From the NCBI RefSeq assembly GCF_018987265.1, contig NZ_CP076853.1, positions 2,852,001-2,916,000 on the forward strand: a stretch of DNA of 64,000 nt, given 5' to 3'. Position 1 is the stretch's first letter. Every line of letters starts with the position of its first letter. Below are positions 1-8,189 of the stretch, in pieces. Under the pieces are notes generated by a model, which made no database searches, was not told the DNA's origin, and saw nothing but the letters and a program-made list of their open reading frames with translations. The stretch comes from Rhizobium sp. WYJ-E13 (GTDB lineage: Bacteria > Pseudomonadota > Alphaproteobacteria > Rhizobiales > Rhizobiaceae). Made by a program: the position numbers and the translations under genes.

Positions 1-1
1 C

Positions 2-529
2 CTCGAAGTGCGCCTCGGCGCTGTTGCCGATTCCAGCCTGATATGCCGCAGGATCGGCTGGACGACGGCCTTTCTCGTCGCATCTCCAAGCTATCTGGAA
101 AAACGAAGTATGCCGAGAATCCTCGAGGATCTGAGCCGCCATGACTGTATCTGCTATAGCCGCGGCGGCAGCGGTCGTTCCTGGCAGTTTTCCAACGGGG
201 CCGATGAAGTCGCGGTGCGGATCGCGCCGCGTCTCGTCTTGGATAATGCCGTTGCCGTGCACCGCGCCGTGCTTGCCGGAGCCGGCATCGCGATCCTCAC
301 CCACATTCTGGCGGCACCCGATATCGGCGCCGGGCGATTGATCAATCTGGTGCCCGACTTCCTGCCGGCACGCCTGCCGATCAACCTGGTCTACTCCTCG
401 CGGCGCAACATGCCGCTTCGTGTAAGAACCATCATCGAATATCTCGTTGCGGCGATGCGGGAAGATCCGTTTATGGCTTCATCATCCGCTTCGGGACCAG
501 ATGAATCCTGCCTTGCGGGGAAAGCATAA
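2..529 (+). CDS. LysR-family transcriptional regulator, C-terminal part (truncated by window edge)
   Basis: The frame is open from the first bases of the window to a TAA at 527-529, so the N-terminal helix-turn-helix lies outside. The visible 175 or so residues look like the second half of a LysR substrate-binding domain: a segment ending in SPSYLEKRSMP (typical of the 'ASPAYL' strand), then a stretch with AVLAGAGIAIL, which is the conserved effector-domain motif, and finally LVYSSRRNMPLRVRTIIEYL, the usual C-terminal strand and helix. The target genes are unknown because its neighbours on the left are missing. LysR assignment is by motif order; specificity cannot be told. Confidence 0.8.
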   Translation, partial: LEVRLGAVADSSLICRRIGWTTAFLVASPSYLEKRSMPRILEDLSRHDCICYSRGGSGRSWQFSNGADEVAVRIAPRLVLDNAVAVHRAVLAGAGIAILTHILAAPDIGAGRLINLVPDFLPARLPINLVYSSRRNMPLRVRTIIEYLVAAMREDPFMASSSASGPDESCLAGKA

Positions 530-1261
530 GACGCTGACGATCCGGCGGATCAACGGTGCATCAGGCTGCGCTGTGATGTTACGTTATTCTGATACCCAGT
601 TCAGTCATCTGTACAATAAGGAGGGCCCCGGAGAGCTATGGAGGAGATACCTAAATGCAAAGCCCCCCTTCGCTGCAGCCAAGGCTGGGATTGCTGAACT
701 GTCCTTCTCCTGACCAGCCCAGGCCTGACGAGCCATGCAGAACCTGTCGCGCCCAAGGTCAGCTCCAGACGGGTCACCGCCCGTTGCCGGCCTTACTTTC
801 GTGAGAATGCCGCTCAGGCCACTTTACTATGCCGGAGCTCAATACCGGCAGGACAACGCGTTGGTCGGCCTGAAGCCTTGGCTGCACGCCGGGTTCCTCG
901 AATGCCCGGGCTGATACTGGAAATCGGCGCTATTCGAGCTTCGGTGCGTTGTGCACGATGAAGCCAGGATTTCCAATCCGATAACCAGGCCAGCGATCAT
1001 AAGTGTCCGAACTCCGCTCATCACGGTCACCCTGCAGCAATGGCTCGAAACATAGAATTCATGGCGTACTCTGCAGTGTCAACGGAGAGCGAGGAGCCGG
1101 ACGATCACAAACCGAACGGAAGACGACTGGCGCGGAGCGATTGATGCAGGCGGACCGCACAGCCGACTTTAGTGGGGGTTAGGGCTCAATCAGTCCCCCA
1201 CCTCCCCTGGCACACCCCTTGCATCGTTAACATCAAGCCATCCCATCTGGAGTATTGTGTC
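530..1261. other. Gene-poor stretch with one weak small-lipoprotein candidate
   Basis: About 730 bases separate the LysR fragment from the DUF982 gene. Apart from the weak minus-strand lipoprotein candidate at 839-1021, no reading frame looks coding. A segment around 775-815 resembles one at 1778-1820 (shared core TTGCCGGCCTT followed by CTTTC and AATGC), suggesting a short dispersed repeat or decayed duplicated DNA. Confidence 0.5.
839..1021 (-). CDS. Possible small lipoprotein (weak candidate)
   Basis: A 60-residue frame begins with an ATG at 1021 (minus) preceded by an AGGGTGA-like ribosome site. Its N-terminus is a basic residue followed by a hydrophobic run (TLMIAGLVIGLEILASSC), resembling a lipoprotein signal ending in a Cys in ASSC. 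The rest has no recognisable domain, and the surroundings look decayed. It could equally be a chance frame; no neighbour supports it. Confidence 0.3.
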   Translation of the reverse strand: MSGVRTLMIAGLVIGLEILASSCTTHRSSNSADFQYQPGHSRNPACSQGFRPTNALSCRY

Positions 1262-1525
1262 ATGGAATGGGACACCCCAATCGAATTCGATCCTGTGATC
1301 CTGATGTTTCACGATCCGGATAGGCTCCTGTCCGTCCGCACGGCGATTGGAGCGGCCAATGCGCTCATGAAGGATTTCCCCTCAGATGACGGGGAGGAAT
1401 TTCTTGCGGCGATCAAGGTCTGTCTTGATGTCGTGCAGGGCACCGCTGAACCCTGGGAATTGAGAGCGGCGATCATTCGCGCTGCTGCCGAGGCCGGGAT
1501 TACTGCCATCGCCGTGCTTCACTGA
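1262..1525 (+). CDS. DUF982 family small protein
   Basis: An 87-residue protein starting MEWDTP, with a GGAG ribosome site at 1249-1252. The frame also extends upstream to a GTG at 1172, but the sequence before the ATG does not look coding. The layout (acidic N-terminus, a central segment with DDGEEFLAAIKVCLDVVQG and a C-terminal Ala-rich helix with RAAIIRAAAEAGI) matches DUF982, a small family that is abundant and multi-copy in rhizobia and has no established function. It stands alone between two gene-poor stretches. Confidence 0.7.
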   Translation: MEWDTPIEFDPVILMFHDPDRLLSVRTAIGAANALMKDFPSDDGEEFLAAIKVCLDVVQGTAEPWELRAAIIRAAAEAGITAIAVLH

Positions 1526-1998
1526 GCAGTCTGTTCCTGGCCGAACAGGCAGGCTCGGCCAGTGCGAGGAGCCGGCCTTTGCTGCCCTCTGCGCCTGAGA
1601 TCGTCGGAAAGTTGTATGCTATCACCATTTCTACGCAAACTGGCGTCACGTTCTTTTCACGCGACAGTCATAGCTCGTCGTGATTTTTTCTATCGCCTGA
1701 TGCGTGTCGGTGGACCCGAGCAGGGGGGCTCGCCTTTGTATAGAGTAGCCGCGAGCCCCGAACCAACCGAGCGCTAAACCGCCCCTTGCCGGCCTTGCTT
1801 TCAAGGGAATGCGGCGATCTCCACTTGTGTAATCACCGTATTTGCCGGCGTAATGCGGTTCATGCAATCAATTCAGCATCTTAGCGGAAAATTACCGAAC
1901 TACGAGATTACGGCGCATGTCCACTTCTCATGAAGATTTGAAACGGCGATCGGGTCATTCTGCCCCGAAGGGCGGCGCTTCACTCGCAGAGCGCTTTA

Positions 1999-2080
1999 GA
2001 AACTCGCGTCCCGTCTTCGCCGGCCGTGCTCAAACTCGATGCGGCCACCGCCCCATCTCGCCCAGGGCTGAGCGTCTTTC
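1999..2080 (-). pseudogene. Remnant of vapE 3' end (copy A)
   Basis: Read on the minus strand, this segment encodes PWARWGGGRIEFEHG..RRDASF just before a stop. The intact VapE-like protein at 4173-5561 ends PWGRWVDGRIEFEAG..RKRSF. The nucleotide match extends over about 80 bases, including CAAACTCGATGCGG against CGAACTCGATGCGT and the following CCCATCTC..CCAGGGC. Upstream of this the similarity disappears, so only the last 25 or so codons survive. Confidence 0.6.
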
Positions 2081-2104
2081 GCGGCGACGGCGGCGTGACG
2101 GCCG

Positions 2105-2361
2105 AACTTTGTAAGAGGTCGTATTTTCCTGTAAACTTTGTAAGCGCGTTTCATGAAAAGAATCAAATGCTTAATCATCGCGCTTACAGACTTACGAAAT
2201 TACAGCCTGTTTCCACTCTCACGAGAATGCCCCTGCAAGACAATTTCTCTCACCTGAGTTTGCCATTCTCTCCGTAAATCTGTAAGCGGGGCAATAAATA
2301 TCTGAAAGCATTACGGAAATTCGCTTACAAAGTTCATGTAAGCAGTCGTAAGCGCAGTAAG
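2105..2361. repeat. Cluster of TGTAAGCG-type motifs in direct and inverted orientation
   Basis: AACTTTGTAAG occurs at 2105-2115 and, extended to AACTTTGTAAGCGCG, at 2134-2148. CGCGCTTACA lies inverted at 2179-2188, TGTAAGCGGG at 2281-2290, CGCTTACAAAGTT inverted at 2322-2334 (an exact 13-base inverted match to 2134-2146), then TGTAAGC at 2339-2345, CGTAAGCGC at 2347-2355 and AGTAAGC at 2356-2362. Related ACGAAATT/ACGGAAATT words lie between them. The density suggests multiple binding sites for one protein, such as a phage repressor or replication initiator, but no such protein is visible nearby. Confidence 0.6.
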
Positions 2362-2470
2362 CAATTCTGCAGGTCGGCCTGCAAGGACACCCACACGCTC
2401 CAGCTGAATGCTCCATTCCCGCCCTCACGGGCTGGGCTCGAACCCGATGCGTCCATCCATGACCGCCCTC
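2345..2470 (-). pseudogene. Remnant of vapE 3' end and flank (copy B)
   Basis: The plus-strand block CGATGCGTCCATCCA is identical to the vapE C-terminal coding segment near 4214-4228. The preceding sequence (CCGCCCTCACGGGCTGG) matches its CCGCCCTCGCGCGCCGG, and the upstream AGGTCGGCCTGCA matches the vapE 3' flank AGGTCGGTCCGCA near 4111. In minus translation the DGRI-FE tail is recognisable but carries a stop. The copy is bounded on the right by the LysR gene ending at 2504. Confidence 0.55.
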
Positions 2471-2503
2471 TCTCCACGGCATCGGCACAGGTTCCATTGA
2501 CCC

Positions 2504-3433
2504 CTACGGCCCAGCAACCTGCTCCCAGCGCGCCGGGGTTCCGATATGGGTCTTCAATGCCTCCGAGAAGGCCCTGATCTTCGCGGAGGGAACCTGGAGC
2601 GCCCGCAGGAGGTAAATGCCGGAGGGATGGTCGTTCCAGGGCTCGCCATCGATGGGCAGCCGCACGAGATCGCCTGACTGCACCGCCGTTCCCGAAACCC
2701 AGCTCGGCAGCAAGGCGATGCCGATCCCGGATATGGCTGCGCCGTTCAGTGCCTCGAAGTCGTCGGATCGAAACGCGACCCGCTCGCATGCCGCTCCCGC
2801 CGGTCTGCCAAAGATATCCGCCCAGCCAAGCAGATCGTTGCCGTGCAGCTTGTCGAGCAGGCGATGGTGGCGCAGCTCTTCAACGCTCGCCGGCGCCCGG
2901 TTGCCGTCGAGATAGGCCGGACTTGCCACCAAGATGCGGTTGAGCGGGGCAAGTTTCGTCGCGATCAGCGAACTGTCCTGCAGCGTCCCCATCCTGATGA
3001 CGAGGTCGAGCCGCTCCGCGACCGGATCGGCAAGCCGTTCGGTGAGATCCAGTTCGACATGCAGGTCGGGATGCGCACGCGCGAGCGACGCCAGGACCGG
3101 GATGACATAGCGTTTACCGAAAGTCGGGAAACACGCGATGCGCAGCGTGCCGCTCACCGCATCGTCAAAGGAGGCCACCTCGGCATGTGTGTCGGCGAGG
3201 TCATCGAGCAGACGCCGGGCGCGATCAAAGAGGCGATGGCCGGCATCCGTCACGGCCAGTGCCCGTGTCGAGCGCACCAGCAGCGTGACGCCAAGGTCCC
3301 GTTCCAGCGCATCGATCTGCCGAACGATGGCCGAAGGGGTGACTGCACGGCGCCGGGAGGCGGCCGAGAAGCTGCCCGCGCGCACCACGTCGACATAAAC
3401 GGCAAGATGTTCGGCGAATCGCGGATCCTTCAT
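2504..3433 (-). CDS. LysR-family transcriptional regulator
   Basis: The 309-residue length is standard for the family. The N-terminal winged helix-turn-helix (about residues 8-66) includes VRAGSFSAASRRRAVTPSAI and the wing LVRSTRALAVTDAG. The effector domain follows from about 92, with LVIRMGTLQDSSLIATKLA and AISGIGIALLPSW. It reads divergently from the unknown gene starting at 3552 with a 118-base shared control region, the usual arrangement for a LysR regulator and its target. Immediately downstream lie vapE remnants, so the regulator sits inside a rearranged region. The inducer is unknown. Confidence 0.9.
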   Translation of the reverse strand: MKDPRFAEHLAVYVDVVRAGSFSAASRRRAVTPSAIVRQIDALERDLGVTLLVRSTRALAVTDAGHRLFDRARRLLDDLADTHAEVASFDDAVSGTLRIACFPTFGKRYVIPVLASLARAHPDLHVELDLTERLADPVAERLDLVIRMGTLQDSSLIATKLAPLNRILVASPAYLDGNRAPASVEELRHHRLLDKLHGNDLLGWADIFGRPAGAACERVAFRSDDFEALNGAAISGIGIALLPSWVSGTAVQSGDLVRLPIDGEPWNDHPSGIYLLRALQVPSAKIRAFSEALKTHIGTPARWEQVAGP

Positions 3434-3551
3434 CTTTGCCTACCGCGCAAAATGGTTTCGAGCATTCAGATCGTTATCATCTGCCGGCATCGGGGCACAT
3501 TCCTTCTCGTCAACGGGCGTTTCCCGCTCACTCAACAGAAGGAACAATACC

Positions 3552-4088
3552 ATGGTCAAGGTCCTCGATACGATTCTCTCCCAGTCCGCCTATTCCGCGA
3601 AAATCGACGTTCCGATCGAGAAGATCGATATTGCGGACTGGCTCTTCAATCTGCCCGAAGCTGAATATCTGCGTTGCTGCCCGCCGGATCATATCGCCGC
3701 CGGCGTCACCTGGACCGATGACGGGCGCCGCATGTCGATCAATGTCGAGCAGATCGGTTCCGGCCTCGTCGTCCAGCACTATGTCGCCGAGGTCGCCGAG
3801 GCCGCCTATTGCCGAATGAATTCGATCTCGGATGTCTTCACCGCAAACGGCCGCACAAAGGTCAATGTCGTCTGGGAGCTGATCGCCGAGAAAATCGACG
3901 ACGCCAGCACCCGTTACACCAACCGCGTCACCGCCCATCCAACGGATGCCTTCATGACGTTCATTGAAGAACACACCATCAAATTCGAGGACGCCGCAGC
4001 GGCGCGACAGGCAGCGGGTGCAGACCACAACAGCCGCGAGACGCCGCTTTTCGCAGCAAGCATCGCCCGCCGGGCACTGGCGAGGTAA
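3552..4088 (+). CDS. Conserved protein of unknown function, divergent from LysR regulator
   Basis: A 178-residue soluble protein with a good ribosome site (GAAGGAAC) before ATG 3552. No signal peptide or membrane segment is visible. The middle alternates hydrophobic and charged residues (GLVVQHYVAEVAEAAYCRM; KVNVVWELIAEKI) and could be a small alpha/beta ligand-binding fold, but I recognise no family. Its divergent position next to the LysR gene at 2504-3433 suggests that regulator controls it. The C-terminus is Ala/Arg-rich. Function is unassigned. Confidence 0.75.
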   Translation: MVKVLDTILSQSAYSAKIDVPIEKIDIADWLFNLPEAEYLRCCPPDHIAAGVTWTDDGRRMSINVEQIGSGLVVQHYVAEVAEAAYCRMNSISDVFTANGRTKVNVVWELIAEKIDDASTRYTNRVTAHPTDAFMTFIEEHTIKFEDAAAARQAAGADHNSRETPLFAASIARRALAR

Positions 4089-4172
4089 GCGGCGGCAGTA
4101 GCAACTCTCCAGGTCGGTCCGCACGGAAAAACCGGCAAAGGCCCGGCGTCTCAGAACAATGCACCCACGCCC

Positions 4173-5561
4173 TTAGAAGCTCCGTTTCCGCCCTCGCGCG
4201 CCGGCCTCGAACTCGATGCGTCCATCCACCCATCTCCCCCAGGGCCTGCCGCTCACGTCGCCGCGAACATAGACGCGCACAGCCTCGCGCCCGCGACTGG
4301 ATACCGTCGACTGAGGTTCGAACCCCAGCCCGGCAAGCGCCCTCTGCAGGTTGCCGCGCCAGCCGGTGGGAAGGCGGCTGGCATCCTCGCTTCCGCCGGT
4401 CAAGAGCTTGCGTATATCCGCGCACGGCACCATCATGTCGCCGTCAGGGATCAGGTCGCGGATGATCTCGTAGGTGGGGCCGAAATCCATCACGGCCTGG
4501 TGCAGGGCTTCGAGGTCGGCCTCCAATGCCGGGTCGTCGAGCCATAGCGGCTCGCGCTCGTAGATCGTCATGACTTCGGCCCAGACCTGCGCGCGATCGG
4601 CCCGGATTGCCGCCATATCGATCGCCTTGGGCCTGACCGGCCACCAGCGGCGGTTGCCCGCCGTGTCCGTCAGGAATTCGTCGGCATTCGTCGTGGCGTA
4701 GAAGGCGAACTGGCGCGGCACGTTGTCGACCCTCTGCTGATACGCCCCGCGCGCGGTATCGACGCGAACCGTGATGAACTTCCTGATCGTCTCGATCTCC
4801 CGGGTCGACCGGCCGGCAAGCTCCGCGAGCTCGACGACCCAACGCCCCCTGGTGTTCTCGATCACTTCGCGCGCGCTTTCGCCCACCGTCACGCCGTCGG
4901 TCACCCATTCCTCGACCGAAACGAGCGCCCGGCCGAACGACGATTTTCCGAGCCCCTGCCTGCCCTGCAGGGTCAGCACGTGGTCGAACTGGCACCCGGG
5001 CTCAAAGACGCGTCTGGCAAGCGCCGAGAGCCATTTGCGCGCGAAGGCGCGATTCAGAGCCGTGTCCTCGGCGCCGAGATAACAGGTCAGGAACGTGTCG
5101 ACCCGCCGCATTCCGTCCCATGCCGGCAGCGACGACAGCCAGTCTTTCACGGGGTGATAGGGATGCCGGCCGGCGACCTTGTCGATAACGGGATTGATGT
5201 TGAAAACCTTCGGCGTCAGGCCGAAGCCTTCCAGCCATTCCACCGCTTCGGCAAGGTCGTTGTTTCCGAGGGAGCGAGGCTTCCAGTCGCCCTTCCGCAA
5301 ATCCCACGGCGGCCGGCGCAGCAACATCGTCCGGCCGCTGAATTCATCGAGGGCAAGCATTCCGCATGCGTCGGGGTGGCGCTCCAGCATCACGGTCCAG
5401 TTGAGTGTGAGGCCCGGAAGGGGATTGCCCTTGTCACTCGTCTTGAACATGGCGAGCCAGTCGCACGGCGGCGCGTGTGCGGTCACAGGTGGCATAAGAT
5501 TTTCCGCGTGGGATGGGGTGGTGTCCCCAGACCTATTCGGAAACGGTTGAGGTGTTGACAT
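4173..5561 (-). CDS. VapE-type (virulence-associated E) P-loop ATPase, phage/satellite origin
   Basis: A 462-residue protein with the VapE core. INPVIDKVAGRHPYHPVKDWL and LPAWDGMRRVDTFL precede the Walker A motif GRQGLGKSS at about residues 200-208. RWVVELAELAG (Walker B region), ETIRKFITVRVDTARGAY and FYATTNADEFLTDTAGNRRWWPV follow. VapE proteins are superfamily 3 helicase-like replication enzymes of prophages and phage satellites. No integrase, primase, terminase or portal gene is nearby, so it is an orphan. Start ATG 5561 lacks a strong ribosome site; Met 23 is an alternative. Tail fragments of the same gene occur at about 1999-2080 and 2345-2470. Confidence 0.85.
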   Translation of the reverse strand: MSTPQPFPNRSGDTTPSHAENLMPPVTAHAPPCDWLAMFKTSDKGNPLPGLTLNWTVMLERHPDACGMLALDEFSGRTMLLRRPPWDLRKGDWKPRSLGNNDLAEAVEWLEGFGLTPKVFNINPVIDKVAGRHPYHPVKDWLSSLPAWDGMRRVDTFLTCYLGAEDTALNRAFARKWLSALARRVFEPGCQFDHVLTLQGRQGLGKSSFGRALVSVEEWVTDGVTVGESAREVIENTRGRWVVELAELAGRSTREIETIRKFITVRVDTARGAYQQRVDNVPRQFAFYATTNADEFLTDTAGNRRWWPVRPKAIDMAAIRADRAQVWAEVMTIYEREPLWLDDPALEADLEALHQAVMDFGPTYEIIRDLIPDGDMMVPCADIRKLLTGGSEDASRLPTGWRGNLQRALAGLGFEPQSTVSSRGREAVRVYVRGDVSGRPWGRWVDGRIEFEAGARGRKRSF

Positions 5562-5657
5562 GATCGCCGATGCACTGTGGCGCAGTTTCTGCGACCTTGC
5601 GCGGGAAACTGATCTTCTCCTGCGCGACGATTCCAGACGATATCCAGAAACGGCCGA

Positions 5658-6842
5658 TTACTCGGGATAGGCCTCAGCGCCCTCCAGTGCTGCCTTGTGG
5701 AAGAGGATGAAAACCAGGGGGTTGCCGGGCTCGGACATTGCGTCGCTGCGCTGGCCCGTTATCTCTCCGGCCACGCCGCTCGTATATTCCGCGACCACTT
5801 CGCCGAAGCTGTTGCGCTGGACGGCTACCTTCTGTCCGGGTTAGACCTTGTCGTTGAGCTTGACCAGGTGCTCGACGATCCCGCCCTGGGTAGCCAGGAT
5901 CGGGAAGGCGCTGTTGCCGGTAAAGACAGTCACGTCCTTGCCTGTCCGGCCCATCGGCCCGGCCACGATGCCGTGATGCTTCAGCACGTTCATCGTGCCT
6001 TCCACGAACAGCGAGATCATCTCGAGGTCCAGAACGCGGGCAGCGCCGATCTCCGGCGTGAAGGAGGGGATGCCCACGTCCATGAACGCGTTGTGCAGGA
6101 CACCGGGATAGACATGGTTGTCGAAAATCTGGCCGACGGGATAGAGCTCCACCATGGCTTTGACCTCGGGCACATCCATGCCGCCGATGTTGAATGCGGT
6201 GACTTCGAACCCGGTTGTTCCAGTGTGAAAGTCGATCGCGAAGTCGGCGTTCGGCCGCAGCAGCCGGTTGAACAGCAGCCCGGCATGTCGGCTGGGCGCG
6301 GTAAGACCGTTCTCGTTGCCCGGCCATTCCCTGTTCATGTCGATCAGATCGAGGCCCCTGCCCTGATTGGGCCACCTGCGCTGCATGCTTTCGATGGCCA
6401 GGCGCGCCACGTCGGTGACCGCCATGACCGTGCCCGACATCTGCGCCGGATCGAGCTGGTTCATCACGGTCTGGACCGTGTGAATGTTGCTCATTTCATC
6501 GCCATGCACACCGCTGGTCAGGATGCCGCGCTTGCCCGGCCTTGCCCCCTTGGCGACCGTCACCGATACGTACCAGTATTGCCCTGTCGGCATCTGCGCA
6601 CCCTGAAAATACAGGAAGTGCTTCTGCCCGGGCTCCAGGTCGTCGACGTCGAGCGCGCTCACGACCTTTTTCCCCTCGATAATATCGCCGGTATAGACCG
6701 TTCCCGATGCTGGAGCGGAAGCAGTGTCCTCGGCATCAGCGGCATCAGCGCTGACGGCGAGCGCAGCCGACGCGCCGACCGTTGCCAGTGATGCGATCAT
6801 GAAATCACGGCGATCGATGCCGTTCTTCGATTTGTCCGACAT
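5658..6842 (-). pseudogene. AstE/AspA-family deacylase with Tat signal, interrupted by in-frame TAA
   Basis: From ATG 6842 (minus) the protein starts with a twin-arginine signal (DRRDFMIASLATVGASAALA), then the zinc site of succinylglutamate desuccinylase/aspartoacylase enzymes: HGDE at about residues 113-116 and the third ligand His at about 206 in IDFHTGTTG. After 333 residues a TAA at 5841-5843 stops it in the middle of a C-terminal lipoyl-like domain (GGIVEHLVKLNDKV, stop, PGQKVAVQRNSFGEVV). The same frame then runs 60 further codons to a second TAA at 5658-5660. Family members have an amino acid at this position, so the stop looks like a point nonsense mutation. The catalytic domain is intact, so a truncated protein may still be made. 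Confidence 0.75.
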
Positions 6843-7170
6843 GATGGAGCCCCTCTGTGATTTGAAAAGTTCAGTTAGAACAATGGCATGTGCATCGATC
6901 GCGAAATTCCGCACGACATCAACCCAGGGTATGCTGCTGAAAATTAGGGCACGCTGCCGAGTTCGCAAGTCCAGGCGGATCGGAGCGGTCAGATGGCCAC
7001 CGCAGAGGCCCATCGGGCCGAGAGTGAACCGGCTTATTCCAAGCCCCCGATATCGTTGAGGCAATTGCGTCAAATAGGTACTCGCCACAGTTGCCGATCC
7101 CGATGGTTTGGGGAATATTCGTGCTCTGGCCCTGATGGCCTGCGCCGTGACGGATAAGGGGGACAATGTC
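6843..7170. other. Intergenic region upstream of deacylase and small lipoprotein
   Basis: These 328 bases hold the 5' regions of the minus-strand deacylase and the plus-strand lipoprotein. Frames reading through it (for example the upstream extension of the deacylase frame to 7259) show no protein-like features. I see no clear promoter box or strong hairpin. Confidence 0.4.
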
Positions 7171-7323
7171 ATGCCTGTAAAATATCTTTTGGCCGCGGTA
7201 ACGGTCGCGCTTCTGGCCCTTTCAGGGTGCGCAACCACCGGCACCGGCGGCGACAACACGACCTACGCAACTCCGCTGGGCATTGGTCCCGTTCGCGGGA
7301 GCGGCGTTATCGGCGACTATTAG
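7171..7323 (+). CDS. Small lipoprotein
   Basis: A 50-residue protein: MPVKYLLAAVTVALLALSGC gives a lipoprotein signal with the lipobox LSGC, Cys at residue 20. The mature part is only about 30 residues and Gly/Thr-rich (TTGTGGDNTT). The ribosome site AAGGGGGA at about 7156-7163 fits ATG 7171; an upstream in-frame extension lacks a signal-like start. Such tiny lipoproteins are common in rhizobia and have no known role. Confidence 0.7.
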   Translation: MPVKYLLAAVTVALLALSGCATTGTGGDNTTYATPLGIGPVRGSGVIGDY

Positions 7324-7401
7324 TAGCTGCTGATGTCCATTGAGAGCAGTCACCGCGACAAGGCGAGGCGCTGTTCGGAAGCGGAGCCTGGGATTGCTTT
7401 C

Positions 7402-8085
7402 ATGATAGATGACGTAAGCGCGGCGCGCCGCCAGAACATTGCCGGCCTGCGCCGGTTTCTCGATCTTGAGCAGCAGCGCGACTGGATGCGGGGCGAGACG
7501 ATCCTGCGCGACGCCGAGGAGCGTTCCGAATCCCTGGAATTGCGTCTCAAATACGTCGCCAGGTTCGAAAAGCTGCTGCGCCGGCCGCAGGCGCAACAGG
7601 TTCTAGACATTCTCAGGCGCTACGGGAGAGACTGCATCCCGATCCCGCGCCGGACGGAGCGGCACTACTGGTCGGTTTCCTGCCTGCCGTCGACACCCGG
7701 CAAGGCGCTCGTTCGCGTCAATGCGAGCTGGATGGAGCTCTTCTCGCTCTATGCTGATGGTGAGGATACCAGCGCCCTGTTCCTGGTGCATCTTTCCGAT
7801 TTCACCACCGACCGCTCGCTCGATCAGGGCCAGGTCGACGAGGATTTCCTCGAGCGCTGTGTCATGCGGCCGGAAGACGTCAGCTATGTCTTCCCCAGAG
7901 GCGAGGACATTTTCGGCGTCAAGGTGCGCAGCTTCGCCTCGATCGGCAAATTTCTGGCGACGCCCCGCGCGCTGCAGGCGATCCGGGCATTCAACCTGAC
8001 ACATATGAACCGCGGCCGGAACGCCTATCAGGCGAGCCACTGCTACAGGCTGGCGGATCACATGCTGGGTGACCGCGAAGGTTGA
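7402..8085 (+). CDS. Conserved hypothetical soluble protein
   Basis: About 227 residues from ATG 7402; an alternative start at 7333 adds 23 residues of low-complexity sequence without a ribosome site. The N-terminal half is helical and charged (RRFLDLEQQRDWMRGETILRDAEE), then LRRPQAQQVLDILRRYG. The C-terminal half is mixed alpha/beta with several aromatic residues. I see no signal peptide, membrane segment or known motif. It converges on the small minus-strand gene at 8190. Function unknown. Confidence 0.7.
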   Translation: MIDDVSAARRQNIAGLRRFLDLEQQRDWMRGETILRDAEERSESLELRLKYVARFEKLLRRPQAQQVLDILRRYGRDCIPIPRRTERHYWSVSCLPSTPGKALVRVNASWMELFSLYADGEDTSALFLVHLSDFTTDRSLDQGQVDEDFLERCVMRPEDVSYVFPRGEDIFGVKVRSFASIGKFLATPRALQAIRAFNLTHMNRGRNAYQASHCYRLADHMLGDREG

Positions 8086-8189
8086 GCAACGGATCGGAAT
8101 TGGCGGCGGTGGCCGACACCATACCGATCTCGTTCAGAACCTGGGCAAGCCGGCCTTCGATATCGCTCTGCGCGCCTGGCCCACGCCCG

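Larger units (their letters stand above)
1526..2503. other. Gene-free stretch with vapE remnants and a motif array
   Basis: Almost 1 kb holds no convincing gene. It contains two decayed copies of the 3' end of the vapE-like gene (about 1999-2080 and 2345-2470, minus sense) and, between and beside them, an AT-rich block from 2105 to 2361 with repeated TGTAAGCG-type motifs on both strands. Short open frames here encode nothing recognisable beyond the vapE-tail similarity. Confidence 0.6.

Noticed and set aside
2026..2277. Plus-strand open frame through the vapE remnant and motif array
   Set aside because: It crosses repeat motifs and decayed DNA, lacks a ribosome site and has no protein-like features.
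5697..6791. 364-codon plus-strand frame opposite the deacylase
   Set aside because: It is antisense to a protein with clear zinc-site motifs and a Tat signal; no independent protein-like features.
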